Origin: Opisthorchis felineus
Taxonomy: Eukaryota > Platyhelminthes > Trematoda > Opisthorchiida > Opisthorchiidae
DNA length: 64,000 nucleotides
Reading direction: 5' to 3'
Assembly: GCA_004794785.1 (NCBI GenBank)
Contig: SJOL01009403.1
Coordinates: forward strand, 1,235,302-1,299,301
A model generated the notes under the pieces. The model was not told where the DNA came from. It did not search any database and worked only from the letters and a program-made list of their open reading frames with translations. The translations under genes were made by a program, and so were the position numbers. Within the stretch, counting starts at the first letter, position 1. Every line of letters begins with the position of its first letter. This document shows positions 48,101 to 53,968 of this stretch, one piece after another.

Positions 48101-50873
48101 GTAGAACGACCTGAGAATAATTTTAACTTATCGCGATAGGCAACTTCACATGTCAGTGTAAGGTGCCCAAATGGATGTTTACTCTCCTCCTGGACATGTT
48201 AAATCAACATTCAAGTTCTATTAAGGCGATTTAGGACCATCTCATCAATTCTGGAAACTTTGAAACACTTTACCTTGAAAAAGAAACGAACTGGACAAAC
48301 AAAGAAAATTTCCTATTGTGTTCTTTTAATAACTTTCTCAGTCAACTGTAATCATTTTCCCAGATCAAATATTATTGCCATGAATACACTATGTTCTGTT
48401 CTCCTCTGACTCCGGGTAATTCTTTCATGAGTATTTTGCCAACAGCAAACAAAATTCGGTGGTTTCATTCGGGCTAAATCAGCTGTTGACGGAGCAAGCA
48501 CTATTACTGATCATGTTGCGTTCCAATTTTCAGTACCTTATCGACCACAGAGCCGACTGCGAGTTTCACGAATGCACACCAAATGTTATCCGAGCACTCT
48601 TTACGCGACGTGTGTATAATCTGATCCCCGACAGAGACGAGGCAAAAGCTATTTTGACAAGCCTGAAAGCTGCTAACATATCACTGGTAAGCGGAGATAT
48701 TTGTATCTTCGGTTATGCGAAATATACCAGTCCATTTTTCTTAATGTTGCGCTTTCAGGTAAATTGGGTTTATTCAAAAAGTGAGCTGGAATGGTCAAAA
48801 AAAGTTAGTTGTTGGACTGTATAGGAAAGGATACACCCTGAAAGATATCTTACCCCTCTGCTCAGACAAGACGGAGCATTGGTTATTAATCTGGGTCAGA
48901 TGCAACTTAGAAGTACCGTATACCCGTACAACATTCTCCCAAAAACTGACTCACTAGCTCCAAGGGAGCAAGTCTTAGAAACACCACTTCCCCAAAACAG
49001 ACAGAATCCATTCACCGAAAAACCTTTTTCAACGGCGGAGCAAGAAGTGTATCAGGTAGTCTCTTGAGAGGTTTGATAATATTTTGGAGGTGGCCCTATT
49101 GTCGACGGATTCGAACATTGAGATTATTTACATAAACTTCATTTTTTCAAGCTCTGTCAGAAGATCGACGAAAATCTCCCGATTGCGCTTATGATGTTGC
49201 TTTCCTCTAATTTGTGTTTATCTGGTAGGCCTACGCCAAATTTATACAGCTCCTGCACTAGAGAACTGTTTTGTTCATATGTTAATAAGTTATTCACTTC
49301 TATAGCAATTAAAACGGGTTGTTGGTTGTAGATGATAGCCCGCACTTTGGTCTAATTATGGAGTTGTAGATTCGACCGAAAATTGTCAAAGCTTGGTACG
49401 CAGTTGGGTGTTGTTGGAGACCCGTTTGAATTCTAAATTTTCACAGACTTTGTAGACCAATGGGTAATTTTTCTTACCAAAACTAAAGTTTGCTGCATAA
49501 AACACAAAGCTCTCTAGCTACAAACAGAAGTTTACTTCATGAATATAGAGGGATTTAAAGAGCGAGAGAATCAGAACTTACAGTTGTCACAAGATTTCAG
49601 TATCAACTTTTGTCCAGTGGACGCAATTGGACGCGATTTTTTAAATTTACACCGGATATGTCCAGGCGTAAAAGCCACTTCCTTCAAAAATTTCAAAAGA
49701 TATGACTATAAAACCAACTCACAAGCCTTGGAACGTAAACTCAACGTATATGTGTGTGAATGTCTACGGAGCCCAGGCAAACTAGCCATGCGTTTATGGT
49801 TATTTTATCTAAGCGCTTTTTTACCTCAACCATTTGACATCTCTGAGCGTCACACGTGGTTTTGGAGACTTCCACTCAATCACACCGATTCATCTACTAA
49901 TAAAATAATGTCATATCCCCGATGGTCCTTTTGATAGTTCCAAACGTGTACTCTCAATTATGTGAACATCCATCGAATCATGTCGGACGGTTAAGTTCAA
50001 GTCTGTGCACTTAGATGTCACGACACATCTGTCAAACAGTTTATTTGCCAATGTCACACCCTCTGATTCAGCTCGGTATTCGTGGTTAGTGGTAGCAGTA
50101 AATCCGCTATGCACAACGTTTAGTAGTTTTGACAACTGTGGATGCTGAATCCCCAAACTAGAATGTTACAACTTTGTAAAAGGTAAAATGACTGTACGGC
50201 CATTTTCGTGCGATATTGCTAACTTTTTTGCTCCTTCATTAGTAACTTTCATCCCTTGTTGCAATCTAATTCCTGTCAGTATCGTCATGAGCTCATTAAA
50301 ATTGCTGAGTGGCTTGCTGTAGGCCCACATAAGCACTGCGTTCTGGTTATGCGTTTCATGCAGGTCAGCACTGGATTTCTTCACGACCACCTGAATGCCG
50401 ACCATGCATGGATTGAAACCGTCTTCTTGAACATTCAAGAAAACCCGCAAAATGCTTTTCGACCTGAACTATTACAAGTGAGTACACAAATGATAAAAAA
50501 TTGTTTGACGATATCCAACTAACCTGCCGTTCTTTCACGGATCAACTCATCAGTGCTGTGCAACCTGTTGAAGCAATCTTCCTAACGCATCTTAAAGCGT
50601 GTTTTGTCGTAGCCCTTTTCAGACGGATTTTCTAGTCCGTGGACAGTTGTTCATTCACTCGTAGATGAAGCTGTTTACAGTCACCTTCCTTGCTGTTTCG
50701 CCTATCGTTTTATTCAGGTTTTCCTTGAAAATGACACCAGTGAACAAGTTATTTGGCTTGATGTTTGCCATCAAATTGGGATGCGTTCTAGTCACGATGA
50801 GTTGCTCAGAAGATTGGCTCTACACTGCAAGGCGTATTTCAATGAGGAACTTGGACAAGAAGAGTACGGTTAA
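1604..50873 (+). CDS. TRPM2-like cation channel with C-terminal NUDT9-H domain, 3' part of the gene (16 exons joined)
   Basis: Spliced gene model; the span includes introns. Exons: 1604-1713, 2203-2272, 2313-2441, 8429-9004, 11329-11452, 12234-12347, 20086-20212, 23654-23865, 29115-29530, 34178-34338, 36248-36497, 37860-37945, 47479-47785, 48534-48686, 50364-50477, 50718-50873. They total 3105 nt, are phase-compatible at every junction, and give 1034 residues plus TAA. Every intron is GT-AG. Order: S1 about 55-77, S2 85-100, S3 123-140, a long S3-S4 loop 145-253, S4 256-279, S5 299-320, pore helix and filter 350-366, S6 395-416, TRP helix 428-450, coiled-coil segments about 590-626 and 665-700, NUDT9-H about 745-1030. 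The family is tetrameric Ca2+-permeable channels; TRPM2 is gated by ADP-ribose and Ca2+, and schistosome TRPM_PZQ is the praziquantel receptor. The 5' part (TRPM homology regions, start codon, promoter) is not seen. Assignment to TRPM with NUDT9-H is firm; ortholog identity within flatworm TRPMs is open. Confidence 0.9.
1714..2202 (+). other. Intron between exons a and b
   Basis: 489 nt from GTGAGT to a strong pyrimidine tract and CAG. No repeat or ORF of note. Confidence 0.7.
2203..2272 (+). CDS. TRPM exon b: pre-S1 helix and start of S1
   Basis: Residues 37-60, ending with FIYST. It contains FYQAPITRF, the counterpart of the FYTAPVVxF motif that opens S1 in TRPM2 and TRPM8, which is the main recognition mark. 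The acceptor is a long pyrimidine run ending CAG at 2200-2202. The donor is ACG|GTAAAC at 2273. Without splicing, this frame runs on through apparent hydrophobic sequence to a TAG at 2348, so the donor choice matters. The next exon restores the canonical S1 pattern (LFYLLF) and the frame of S2. Confidence 0.8.
2273..2312 (+). other. 40-nt mini-intron inside S1
   Basis: GTAAAC...TTTTAG, 40 nt, phase 0. Removing it joins ...IYST to LFYLLF..., giving a contiguous S1 that aligns with TRPM8 S1 (Tyr745 counterpart at residue 63). Retaining it gives a stop after about 25 codons. Introns of 30-50 nt are known in schistosomes and relatives, so the size is plausible for a fluke, but every other intron in this gene is at least 240 nt. 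Confidence 0.75.
2313..2441 (+). CDS. TRPM exon c: S1 and S2
   Basis: Residues 61-103: [15 protein letters not shown] completes S1 and [20 protein letters not shown] is S2. The end EELKQ matches the DEVRQ end of S2 in TRPM8. Glu100 and Gln103 occupy the places of the S2 Ca2+-site Glu and Gln (E782 and Q785 in TRPM8). Tyr63 matches the S1 pocket Tyr745. The donor is CAA|GTAAGT at 2442, phase 0. The S1-S2 outer loop is very short (about seven residues). Confidence 0.88.
3047..3101. repeat. (AT)n microsatellite
   Basis: An uninterrupted AT dinucleotide run of 55 nt inside the S2-S3 intron. A minus-strand ORF reading (IY)n through it is an artefact. Confidence 0.97.
4970..5060 (+). repeat. tRNA-like SINE fragment
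   Basis: TGGTTCGAGTCCAACC is a B-box-like T-arm, preceded about 55 nt upstream by a loose A box (TTGGAGCTAGGGTG). It does not fold into a full cloverleaf by eye, so it is a SINE or pseudo-tRNA remnant rather than a working tRNA gene. Confidence 0.35.
8429..9004 (+). CDS. TRPM exon d: S2-S3 linker, S3, long glycosylated S3-S4 loop, S4
   Basis: Residues 104-295, the largest exon of the gene. The acceptor is ttccgttcag|GCA; the donor is ATG|GTGAGT at 9005. SDGWNQLD opens S3, with Asn120 and Asp123 in the places of the S3 Ca2+-site Asn and Asp (N799 and D802 in TRPM8). S4 contains FFVRLMYIF with Arg274 in place of TRPM8 R842, and continues into [12 protein letters not shown], the conserved S4-S5 linker motif LGPK. 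Between S3 and S4 lies an insert of roughly 110 residues in a position where TRPM2 and TRPM8 have a short loop. It carries seven N-X-S/T sites (Asn162, 173, 195, 207, 213, 229 and 242), is Ser/Thr-rich and faces the outside. No intron signal interrupts it and the frame is open throughout. Confidence 0.92.
9415..9535 (-). repeat. Palindromic MITE-like family, single arm
   Basis: GTTTGCCGAGCTTGGCAATAG ... CATTCCGTCACC ... GAGACATCATCAGTGCG is the left arm (reverse orientation) of the family seen complete at 26548-26731. No matching right arm follows, so it is a half element or a truncated copy. Confidence 0.65.
9989..10090. repeat. Small hairpin-bearing unit between short direct repeats
   Basis: AGGCCTACT occurs near both ends, about 93 bp apart. 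Inside lies TACTGGTGCT-TT-AGCACCAGTA, a perfect 10-bp stem, followed by a B-box-like GGGTTCGACC. It could be a small SINE-like or hairpin element with target duplications. Confidence 0.35.
11329..11452 (+). CDS. TRPM exon e: S4-S5 linker and S5
   Basis: Residues 296-336 plus one base. The acceptor is ...cttgaccgcag; the donor is ATGA|GTAAGT at 11453. [20 protein letters not shown] gives an amphipathic start and a hydrophobic S5 that follows the RM of the previous exon, as in the TRPM pattern RM-x-x-D-x-x-x-F. After S5 come FQSISFANG and a charged outer segment. Part of this exon is the N-proximal wall of the pore module. Phase 1 joins cleanly to the pore exon (A+CC gives Thr337). Confidence 0.85.
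11453..12233 (+). other. Intron between S5 and pore exons
   Basis: 781 nt. At 11535-11605 it has a remnant of the dispersed repeat A (CATAAACCAGAGATTAAG ... CAGTTGAGTTTCTCGGTAAC). Nothing else recognised. Confidence 0.55.
12234..12347 (+). CDS. TRPM exon f: pore helix and selectivity filter
   Basis: Residues 337-374. The acceptor is ctctttatttcag and the donor is GAAA|GTAAGT at 12348. The core [15 protein letters not shown] aligns with the TRPM pore helix and filter (FGQ in TRPM2/4/8, YGE in TRPM6/7 and TRPM1/3). The filter triplet is Leu363-Gly364-Glu365, coded at 12311-12319. A further acidic pair (Glu369, Glu370) follows in the outer vestibule. The preceding segment contains one N-X-S/T site (Asn339-Ser-Thr). 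Confidence 0.85.
15509..15620 (+). repeat. Dispersed repeat family A
   Basis: ACTACTCACAAGGTTGCTGA ... CCGGTTTCGCCCTTCTTGGG ... CAGGTAGGCGTAGTCCCCGAG. The same string, slightly diverged, occurs at 24413-24605 and 45700-45795, and inverted at 27960-28060 and 52875-52990. Confidence 0.75.
15718..18256 (-). mobile_element. Broken non-LTR retrotransposon with restriction-like endonuclease (R2/HERO-type)
   Basis: Minus-strand pieces in several frames follow the order of R2-clade elements. 18256-17447 carries [19 protein letters not shown] and the RT entry [20 protein letters not shown]. About 17372-17325 carries RT motif A as [12 protein letters not shown]. 17210-16878 carries motif C as FTFTDDW. 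16704-16090 carries the thumb-side YGGLNVPSL. 16408-15803 carries a worn Cys/His segment (ENLVHILQ ... AGHNRAA) and the restriction-like endonuclease [20 protein letters not shown]. The C-terminus ends near 15718. Such elements copy themselves by target-primed reverse transcription. Frameshifts separate these pieces and motif A has His where the catalytic Asp should be, so this copy is dead. The 5' limit is uncertain and may reach about 18520. Confidence 0.85.
18677..18796 (+). repeat. Palindromic MITE-like family, right arm with 5' extension
   Basis: AACCCATCGCTACGCACTAC ... GATGATGTCACCTCAATTGG TGATGAAACGTTTG ... ATTGCCCAGTTCAGCGAAC. The extended form, including CATCGCTACGCAC, is shared with 33715-33835, which defines a subfamily. 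Confidence 0.75.
19175..19240. repeat. TA-rich simple sequence
   Basis: Interrupted TATATA/TACGTA repeat of about 65 nt in the pore-S6 intron. Confidence 0.85.
19290..19400 (-). mobile_element. Second fragment of the same retrotransposon family
   Basis: The minus strand reads [24 protein letters not shown], matching [22 protein letters not shown] in the element at 17810-17900. At DNA level CTCCA, GCACAGCAGAGG, TTCCGCCTTT and TATAAGGTTTGGAT line up in the same order. It is a diverged, independent relic. Confidence 0.6.
20086..20212 (+). CDS. TRPM exon g: pore-loop cysteines and S6
   Basis: Residues 375-416 plus two bases. The acceptor is ttatttctcatag and the donor is TTCAC|GTGAGT at 20213. 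CRDLNKC holds two Cys that match the conserved pore-loop disulfide pair of TRPM channels. S6 reads [20 protein letters not shown], ending FNLLVATF like the NLLIAMF gate of TRPM2 and TRPM8. The intron before it is 7.7 kb and houses a retrotransposon remnant; the phase across it is correct (A+GT gives Ser). Confidence 0.93.
20850..21180 (-). repeat. tRNA-derived SINE, copy 2
   Basis: On the minus strand: GTTGGAGTAGTGGTAACACG TTCG (A box) and ATAGTTCAATTCAAGGC (B box), about 45 nt apart, followed by GGCCAAGGATACACACTGC. It shares body and tail with copy 1 (650-880). An internal TATTCTGGTGTG/CACACCAGAATA inverted pair lies at 20872-20912. Confidence 0.7.
21845..21950 (+). repeat. Dispersed repeat family A, 3' remnant
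   Basis: ATGAACCAGAGATTCAGTTA ... CAGCTGAGTCTCCCGTGAAAACCA ... GGTATGCAAATTAATTTG. It matches the 3' part of the 24413-24605 copy and, inverted, 52580-52660. Confidence 0.6.
23654..23865 (+). CDS. TRPM exon h: post-S6 TRP helix
   Basis: Residues 417-487. The acceptor is tttctgtttccag and the donor is TTTA|GTAAGT at 23866. [20 protein letters not shown] is the TRP domain (TRPM2 WKFQR...EYHxRP; TRPM8 WKFQRYFLVQEYCNR). Arg445 matches TRPM8 R1008. Residue 442 is Phe, where TRPM8 has Tyr1005. PPFMLLW follows as in TRPM2 (PPFILL). The exon ends in an acidic tail ([10 protein letters not shown]). The domain couples S6 to the cytosolic assembly and lines the ligand pocket between S1-S4 and the TRP helix. 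Confidence 0.93.
24413..24605 (+). repeat. Dispersed repeat family A, longer copy
   Basis: CTACACTACTCATAAGTTTA ... AGTTTTGCCCTTCTTGGGGC ... GGCGCAGTCCCCGAGTTTTC, continuing into AACCCATAAACGCGAGATTG ... ACTGATATGCAAATGCG. This joins the two halves of the family in a single copy. Confidence 0.75.
26548..26731. repeat. Complete palindromic (hairpin) element, MITE-like
   Basis: Left arm 26548-26630 and right arm 26649-26731 are inverted copies of 83 bp with about nine mismatches by eye, around an 18-nt spacer. Arm landmarks: GTTGATCTGTTCGCCGAG, TTGGCAATCGACTTGC and CGTACGAGGAGACAT. It would fold into a long hairpin. The same family occurs at 41210-41371 (two arms) and as single arms near 9415, 18677 and 33715. 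Confidence 0.9.
27795..28070 (-). repeat. Dispersed repeat family A, inverted copy
   Basis: ATTTGCACATTAATTTAG ... GTTTATGATGTCTTCAAGTG ... CACGATATTCGAGAGA ... AGAGTTTCCGGCAAACTTAAGAGTAG. It shares all four blocks in order with 52555-52990. Confidence 0.7.
29115..29530 (+). CDS. TRPM exon i: post-TRP linker, Gly/Ala-rich stretch, coiled coil
   Basis: Residues 488-626. The acceptor is tattttttgacag and the donor is CAG|GTATGC at 29531. The start, [13 protein letters not shown], fits the post-TRP linker that contains a conserved WE in TRPM channels. It is followed by a low-complexity Gly/Ala/Arg stretch (from about AEGAGAH to [11 protein letters not shown], some 45 residues). The 3' part, from about residue 580, is heptad-like ([16 protein letters not shown] ... 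[16 protein letters not shown]) and predicts the C-terminal coiled coil by which TRPM subunits tetramerise. A 101-residue ORF in another frame here is a shadow. Confidence 0.88.
29531..34177 (+). other. Intron between coiled-coil exon and linker exon
   Basis: 4.6 kb. One palindromic-family copy (33715-33835). The rest shows no recognisable gene or repeat. Confidence 0.55.
33715..33835 (+). repeat. Palindromic MITE-like family, right arm with 5' extension
   Basis: CAACCCATCGCTACGCACCA CTACGCTCC ... GATGATGTCACCTCGACTGG TAATGAAACG ... AATTGCCCAGCTCAGCGAAC. Near-identical in layout to 18677-18796. Confidence 0.75.
34178..34338 (+). CDS. TRPM exon j: cytosolic linker
   Basis: Residues 627-679 plus two bases. 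The acceptor is actattccatttag and the donor is AA|GTGAGT at 34339. A basic segment ([13 protein letters not shown]) is followed by an amphipathic helix-like stretch ending [11 protein letters not shown], which continues into the next exon as part of a helical linker. It is called because both splice phases fit (0 in, 2 out) and because the joined sequence stays charged and helical; it has no strong family motif of its own. Confidence 0.75.
34339..36247 (+). other. Intron between linker exons j and k
   Basis: 1.9 kb; nothing recognised. Confidence 0.55.
36248..36497 (+). CDS. TRPM exon k: helical linker and start of NUDT9-H
   Basis: Residues 680-763. The acceptor is tttatacttcag and the donor is AAA|GTGAGC at 36498. 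The first half ([13 protein letters not shown]) continues the helix of exon j. A Gly/Pro/Arg-rich hinge follows ([15 protein letters not shown]). The end, [16 protein letters not shown], matches the opening of NUDT9 and the TRPM2 NUDT9-H domain (YPGxxxxRxxVPxxKVxW). The NUDT9-H domain therefore begins at about residue 745. Confidence 0.88.
36498..37859 (+). other. Intron between exons k and l
   Basis: 1.36 kb; nothing recognised. Confidence 0.55.
37860..37945 (+). CDS. TRPM exon l: NUDT9-H N-terminal strand region
   Basis: Residues 764-791 plus two bases. The acceptor is ccactctcttaag. The donor is chosen as GT|GTAGGT at 37946 because it gives the phase the next exon needs; the neighbouring GTGTAG at 37944 would not. 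[11 protein letters not shown] matches the V-x-x-x-Y-x-P-x-x-Y-T-A segment of NUDT9-H, and the end MDDGAD matches the Ala-Asp-Pro region of NUDT9. A short exon, supported by phase on both sides and by family position. Confidence 0.75.
39813..40505 (+). other. Three consecutive short ORFs, unrecognised
   Basis: Plus-strand ORFs at 39813-39998, 40057-40269 and 40266-40505 follow each other in alternating frames and are charged and protein-like ([54 protein letters not shown]). The last two overlap by four bases at ATGA. I do not recognise a family. They could be a frameshifted relic of an inserted gene or chance ORFs; the length of each is within background for this window. Confidence 0.2.
41210..41371. 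repeat. Palindromic MITE-like element, second two-armed copy
   Basis: The left arm from CTTGGTTTTTGGCCTGTTC at 41210 and the right arm ending CAGACCAACAACCAAG at 41371 are inverted copies of about 70 bp, centred on ATCGTCAGTGCGGGTTTGAG. Shared core: GGCAGTTGGATTGCAAAC. Arms are more diverged than at 26548. Confidence 0.85.
44170..44191. repeat. (AT)n microsatellite
   Basis: A perfect AT run of about 22 nt within the long NUDT9-H intron. Confidence 0.95.
45700..46065 (+). repeat. Dispersed repeat family A, long diverged copy
   Basis: ACTACTCATAACGTTTCCTA ... ATCGGTTTCGTCCTTCCTGG GACC ... GTCAGATAGGCGCG, then GGAATATCATAAGCAACAG ... TTGGGTCTCCCGATATCACCA at the far end. Confidence 0.6.
47479..47785 (+). 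CDS. TRPM exon m: NUDT9-H core
   Basis: Residues 792-894. The acceptor is gggatactgtttcag and the donor is TGG|GTAGGT at 47786. [16 protein letters not shown] and HWGPNHA are near-identical to the TRPM2 NUDT9-H signature (GLPLNPMGRTGLRGRG ... FGPNH), the clearest family mark in the window. The end [17 protein letters not shown] matches the strand before the Nudix box (ILQFVAIKR...WAIPGG). The Gly-Gly that normally follows is absent. The preceding intron is 9.5 kb, the longest in the gene. Confidence 0.95.
47786..48533 (+). other. Intron between exons m and n
   Basis: 748 nt; nothing recognised. Confidence 0.6.
48534..48686 (+). CDS. TRPM exon n: degenerate Nudix box
   Basis: Residues 895-945. 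The acceptor is gttccaattttcag and the donor is CTG|GTAAGC at 48687; both are phase 0. This exon occupies the place of the Nudix box (GX5EX7REUXEEXGU). Where NUDT9 has REFGEE and human TRPM2 has RILRQE, this protein has RALFTRR (residues 914-920, coded at 48591-48611). The metal-binding glutamates are missing. The rest ([15 protein letters not shown]) fits the helix before the next strand. The family position is set by the exons on either side. Confidence 0.82.
48687..50363 (+). other. Intron between exons n and o
   Basis: 1.7 kb. It contains two protein-like ORFs (48879-49067 and 49539-49934) that match no known family to me and do not fit the splice phase between flanking NUDT9-H exons (0 to 0). 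Confidence 0.55.
50364..50477 (+). CDS. TRPM exon o: NUDT9-H, AWIET segment
   Basis: Residues 946-983. The acceptor is cgtttcatgcag and the donor is CAA|GTGAGT at 50478; phase 0 at both ends. [20 protein letters not shown] matches human TRPM2 GYMDDPRNTDNAWIETVAVS; the Asp and the AWIET core are conserved. In NUDT9 this strand and loop contribute to the ADP-ribose pocket. The Asn-Thr-Asp motif is changed to Asn-Ala-Asp. Confidence 0.93.
50718..50873 (+). CDS. TRPM exon p: NUDT9-H C-terminus and stop codon
   Basis: Residues 984-1034 and TAA at 50871-50873. The acceptor is cgttttattcag. [12 protein letters not shown] and [18 protein letters not shown] match the end of NUDT9 (KVKWVDINDKL ... YASHSQFIKLVAEKRDAHW) and of human TRPM2, which stops just after GAHY. 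The stop therefore falls at the expected family length. A weak GT at 50869 (TACG|GTTAAA) could allow another 3' exon, but nothing requires it. No canonical AATAAA was seen in the following 300 nt; an AATATA-type variant lies near 51020. Confidence 0.9.
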   Translation, partial: VFLENDTSEQVIWLDVCHQIGMRSSHDELLRRLALHCKAYFNEELGQEEYG

Positions 50874-52554
50874 ACGTCAGTTTCCGTGCCACTTCTGAGC
50901 CAACATACAGCCTCTTCGGACATTCATCAGGGCATTAGCCCAAGTAGTTATTAGCTACGTAACTGTCATAGATAATTCGGCTGAATGATGGTATTGTACT
51001 CATTGTCATTTCCTTGAAATATATAACAACATCAGTGTATACTTTGTGTCAAATCGTCTTCCCTCGATTGGATAAAAACAACGCTGCTTGGTTAGCAGAG
51101 ATCGGGGTCAGTGAAAAAGAATCTAATGCTTTTTGTGACTGTCGTGCACGGGGTGCATAAGTGGACCAAAAAGAGTATTCTGAATACCATAGATACATTA
51201 TTGGCTATACGGTTTTAGGTCATCGAAGAAGAGAACATTTGTACGTATCATTCTTTTTACTTTTCCGTGTTACTTTTCGTTTAGGAAGTTATTTTTCCCG
51301 TTTCTTTCGGAACCTTAAATGCCACGAAGCAACAGCTGGATAACGCCAACAAATCGCCTCAACATGTACTCTACACCGGGTGTCGCCACCACCGCTTTTC
51401 CATTAATTTTGTGACCAAGGGCTCCTCTTTCCACCAATACGTGTTTCCTCACAAACAATTACTCTCTGCTATGACAATCTCCTTGGCAAACTGTCCAACG
51501 AATCTTGGTAAATAACCGGGTTTATTCTAATGTACGAAATCAACAGAGTGATTAAACCGTTCTTCGGAGCTCTCATCAGTGCGTGTTTCAGAAAGCTGTT
51601 CTTAATGTTACGGTGATGTCCACGTTGCTGGCGGTGAGGAGAAACCGATCCATTGTGTTTTCACTCTCAAGAAGAAAACATGAGTTGAGATGGTTAGACT
51701 ACGACAGATGATGTCAGTGAGACTAAAAATGGACATTTTACTTGAGCACTGCACTTTGTTTATGTTTGTTTGTTGTGTAGGGGACGAGCATCTGGTAGTA
51801 CGGTAGTACGTGCATCTTATTATGTTTCACTGTCCTTTAGCCCTCCATTGAGTGGTATAACGTCTTCACGCTGGCACTCTCCCATGGATTACAGAACATC
51901 CTTAGGGGAGGATATCACCCTTTTGATGACCACTGTCCACATAATCCACCACAGCAACGTAGGTGCTTGAAGCATAGTTGTTCTAAGTCTCTACTAACTT
52001 TTACCAATTTACACCTCTACACAACAGGAACCCATCCGTTGTGGCATCCGAAAGATAAAGAAATGAACGTCGAAGCCCTCAGGTTTATCATCGGTTCACC
52101 TCAACAAAATGTACGCGACAAATCTTATCTCACGGCATACCATACTTACGGAGTTCAAACAAGCCTTGGGGTTAAGAGCGGTTGAAAACTGCTCATCACT
52201 AGAATAACGCAGACGTCGGATCTGTAAGCCATACCAACGGTGGGGGGGGGGCAAAATGTTTAGTTGGATAATCGATAAAAATCAGTCATTTGCAGCTCGA
52301 ACCAACAGCCCATCGGCTGCGATGTTTTTCCAGTCTGTGCGTGTCTGGAAGAGTGCGATAATTTAGGACTTCATGGTATCATTGTCAATACATGATATCA
52401 AGTCACGCAAAATTAACTAATGTACCAAACTGATCAGAAGTGACGACGTCAAGCGGGGATAAGAGTTCTGTTTAATTTTCACAGCTCTACGGGGAAACTT
52501 CCGTTATTTAGAAAATCAGCTCTAAATGTAGCCCTCCCAATGGGTCAATACTGA

Positions 52555-52990
52555 CAGATTAGTTATACGTAATTCACGAAATGCACTCATTTGCATGCTA
52601 ATTTGGTGTTAACCGAAAATCTCAATTAAATTCAATCTGAATCTCATGTTTATGATGTTCTTCAATTGAGCGTGCTCCGCAAAGACCACTTCGTCTTCCA
52701 GTTGATACGTACGATATTCGAGAAACGGCGGTATATTTACTTGACAGAGTACAGTACACACTGAGTTACTGAAAAATCTTCATAAGAGTCAGATTATTTT
52801 GCGATTCACGATCAAATTAGCGTGGAAGTGAGCATATTTCGCGAATTGCGCGAAACTTGCTTTTATTTACAAAGTAAGACCGACGAAAACTTGAGAGCCC
52901 ATCTTATGGGTTCCAAGGGCAAAACCGGTCGTAAGGTGTCGAGGAGTTTTCGGCAACTTTGTTAGCAGTGTGTTCCGTCAGGAAGTCATA
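52555..52990 (-). repeat. Dispersed repeat family A, longest copy
   Basis: In plus orientation: GTAATTCACGAAATGCACTC ATTTGCATGCTAATTTGG ... GTTTATGATGTTCTTCAATTG ... ACGATATTCGAGAAACGG ... AGGGCAAAACCGGTCG ... GAGGAGTTTTCGGCAACTTTG. It unites all blocks seen separately elsewhere, about 440 bp. Confidence 0.75.
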
Positions 52991-53054
52991 CGTATTCTTC
53001 GGATTTGTAGAATTTGAATTCAACTAACTCCCTTATGAACATTCTTTTTCCTGT

Positions 53055-53215
53055 CCCGGTGCAACCACGGTGGTTCGCTCACACCAAAGCCAGGAAGCAC
53101 TGGGCTAAAGGTTTTTTATCAGAACTAGTAAGCGGTCGCACAAATATGGGATTTAAACCCAAGTATTGTGTGGGTAAGCCATAAAATAATGGGGCAGTTC
53201 TATGAAAGAAAATAA
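53055..53215 (-). repeat. tRNA-derived SINE, copy 3
   Basis: CACACCAAAGCCAGGAAGCA CTGGGC ... TTTTTTATCAGAACTAGTAAGC ... ATGGGATTTAAACCCAAG (inverted B box) ... GGGTAAGCCATAAAATAATGG. It matches copies 1 and 2 block by block. Confidence 0.65.
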
Positions 53216-53968
53216 GTGTCGGCTGTACATTTATGCAGACTTAGATCAAACTTACTACACCCACATCTGTTTCGTGGGTGATCCTACGAAAGATACATTT
53301 CAAACACACAAAATGTAACACAAGAAACGAGGAATGATCGTACCGCTTTGATCCATGTCCAAGGCACTCCAGTTTCTGACGTACCAGTTTTGACCAATGA
53401 GTATATAATATCTACTGAAAAACACCACACTTCTGTTGACGCAGTAGCTTAAATACTCCTTTGTCGGAGTCTCTGAAAACCTACCACTTCTGATGAGTTT
53501 AGTTAATCCAGAAAGTGTATCCGCTGTGAGTTTAAAATTATGCACACATATGCCGATACTACTGAAGTGGGTGAATTTATGGAACTGTTGTTGATTGAAA
53601 AAAGACGGTGAATGGAATCTGAGAGTTAAAATATTATCCAGTTTGACCTGAGAGTTGGCCGTCCAGTTCATAGCTGAAGTCTGTCTCCCTAATGGGAGGC
53701 AAACCAAAACATCATATTGGATTCTTAGAGGATCCCAGTCTCTTCTTCAAGGTCAGCTCACCGATCCAAAAGAAGGCTTCCCCTGAGCTTCACTTGGAAC
53801 GCAATATACTCGCGGAATAAATGAGCGATCTTCCAAGGTTGAAATTAATTTTTTTCAGAAATGTGTGTTTTTACCGTACGGAAAACACTTGTTTGATTCA
53901 ACCGACTGAATGCTGACACACAAGTCATCATTTTCGGTGGATAGGAATAGAAACGTTTTCATTCGCAG

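Noticed and set aside
48867..49060. ORF with acceptor CTCAG and end GTAGTC between NUDT9-H exons n and o
   Set aside because: Its phase does not fit between two phase-0 junctions, and direct joining of n to o gives the expected TRPM2 alignment.
49539..49934. 131-codon plus-strand ORF
   Set aside because: No recognised motif, no splice fit to the channel; several ORFs of this size occur by chance in the window.
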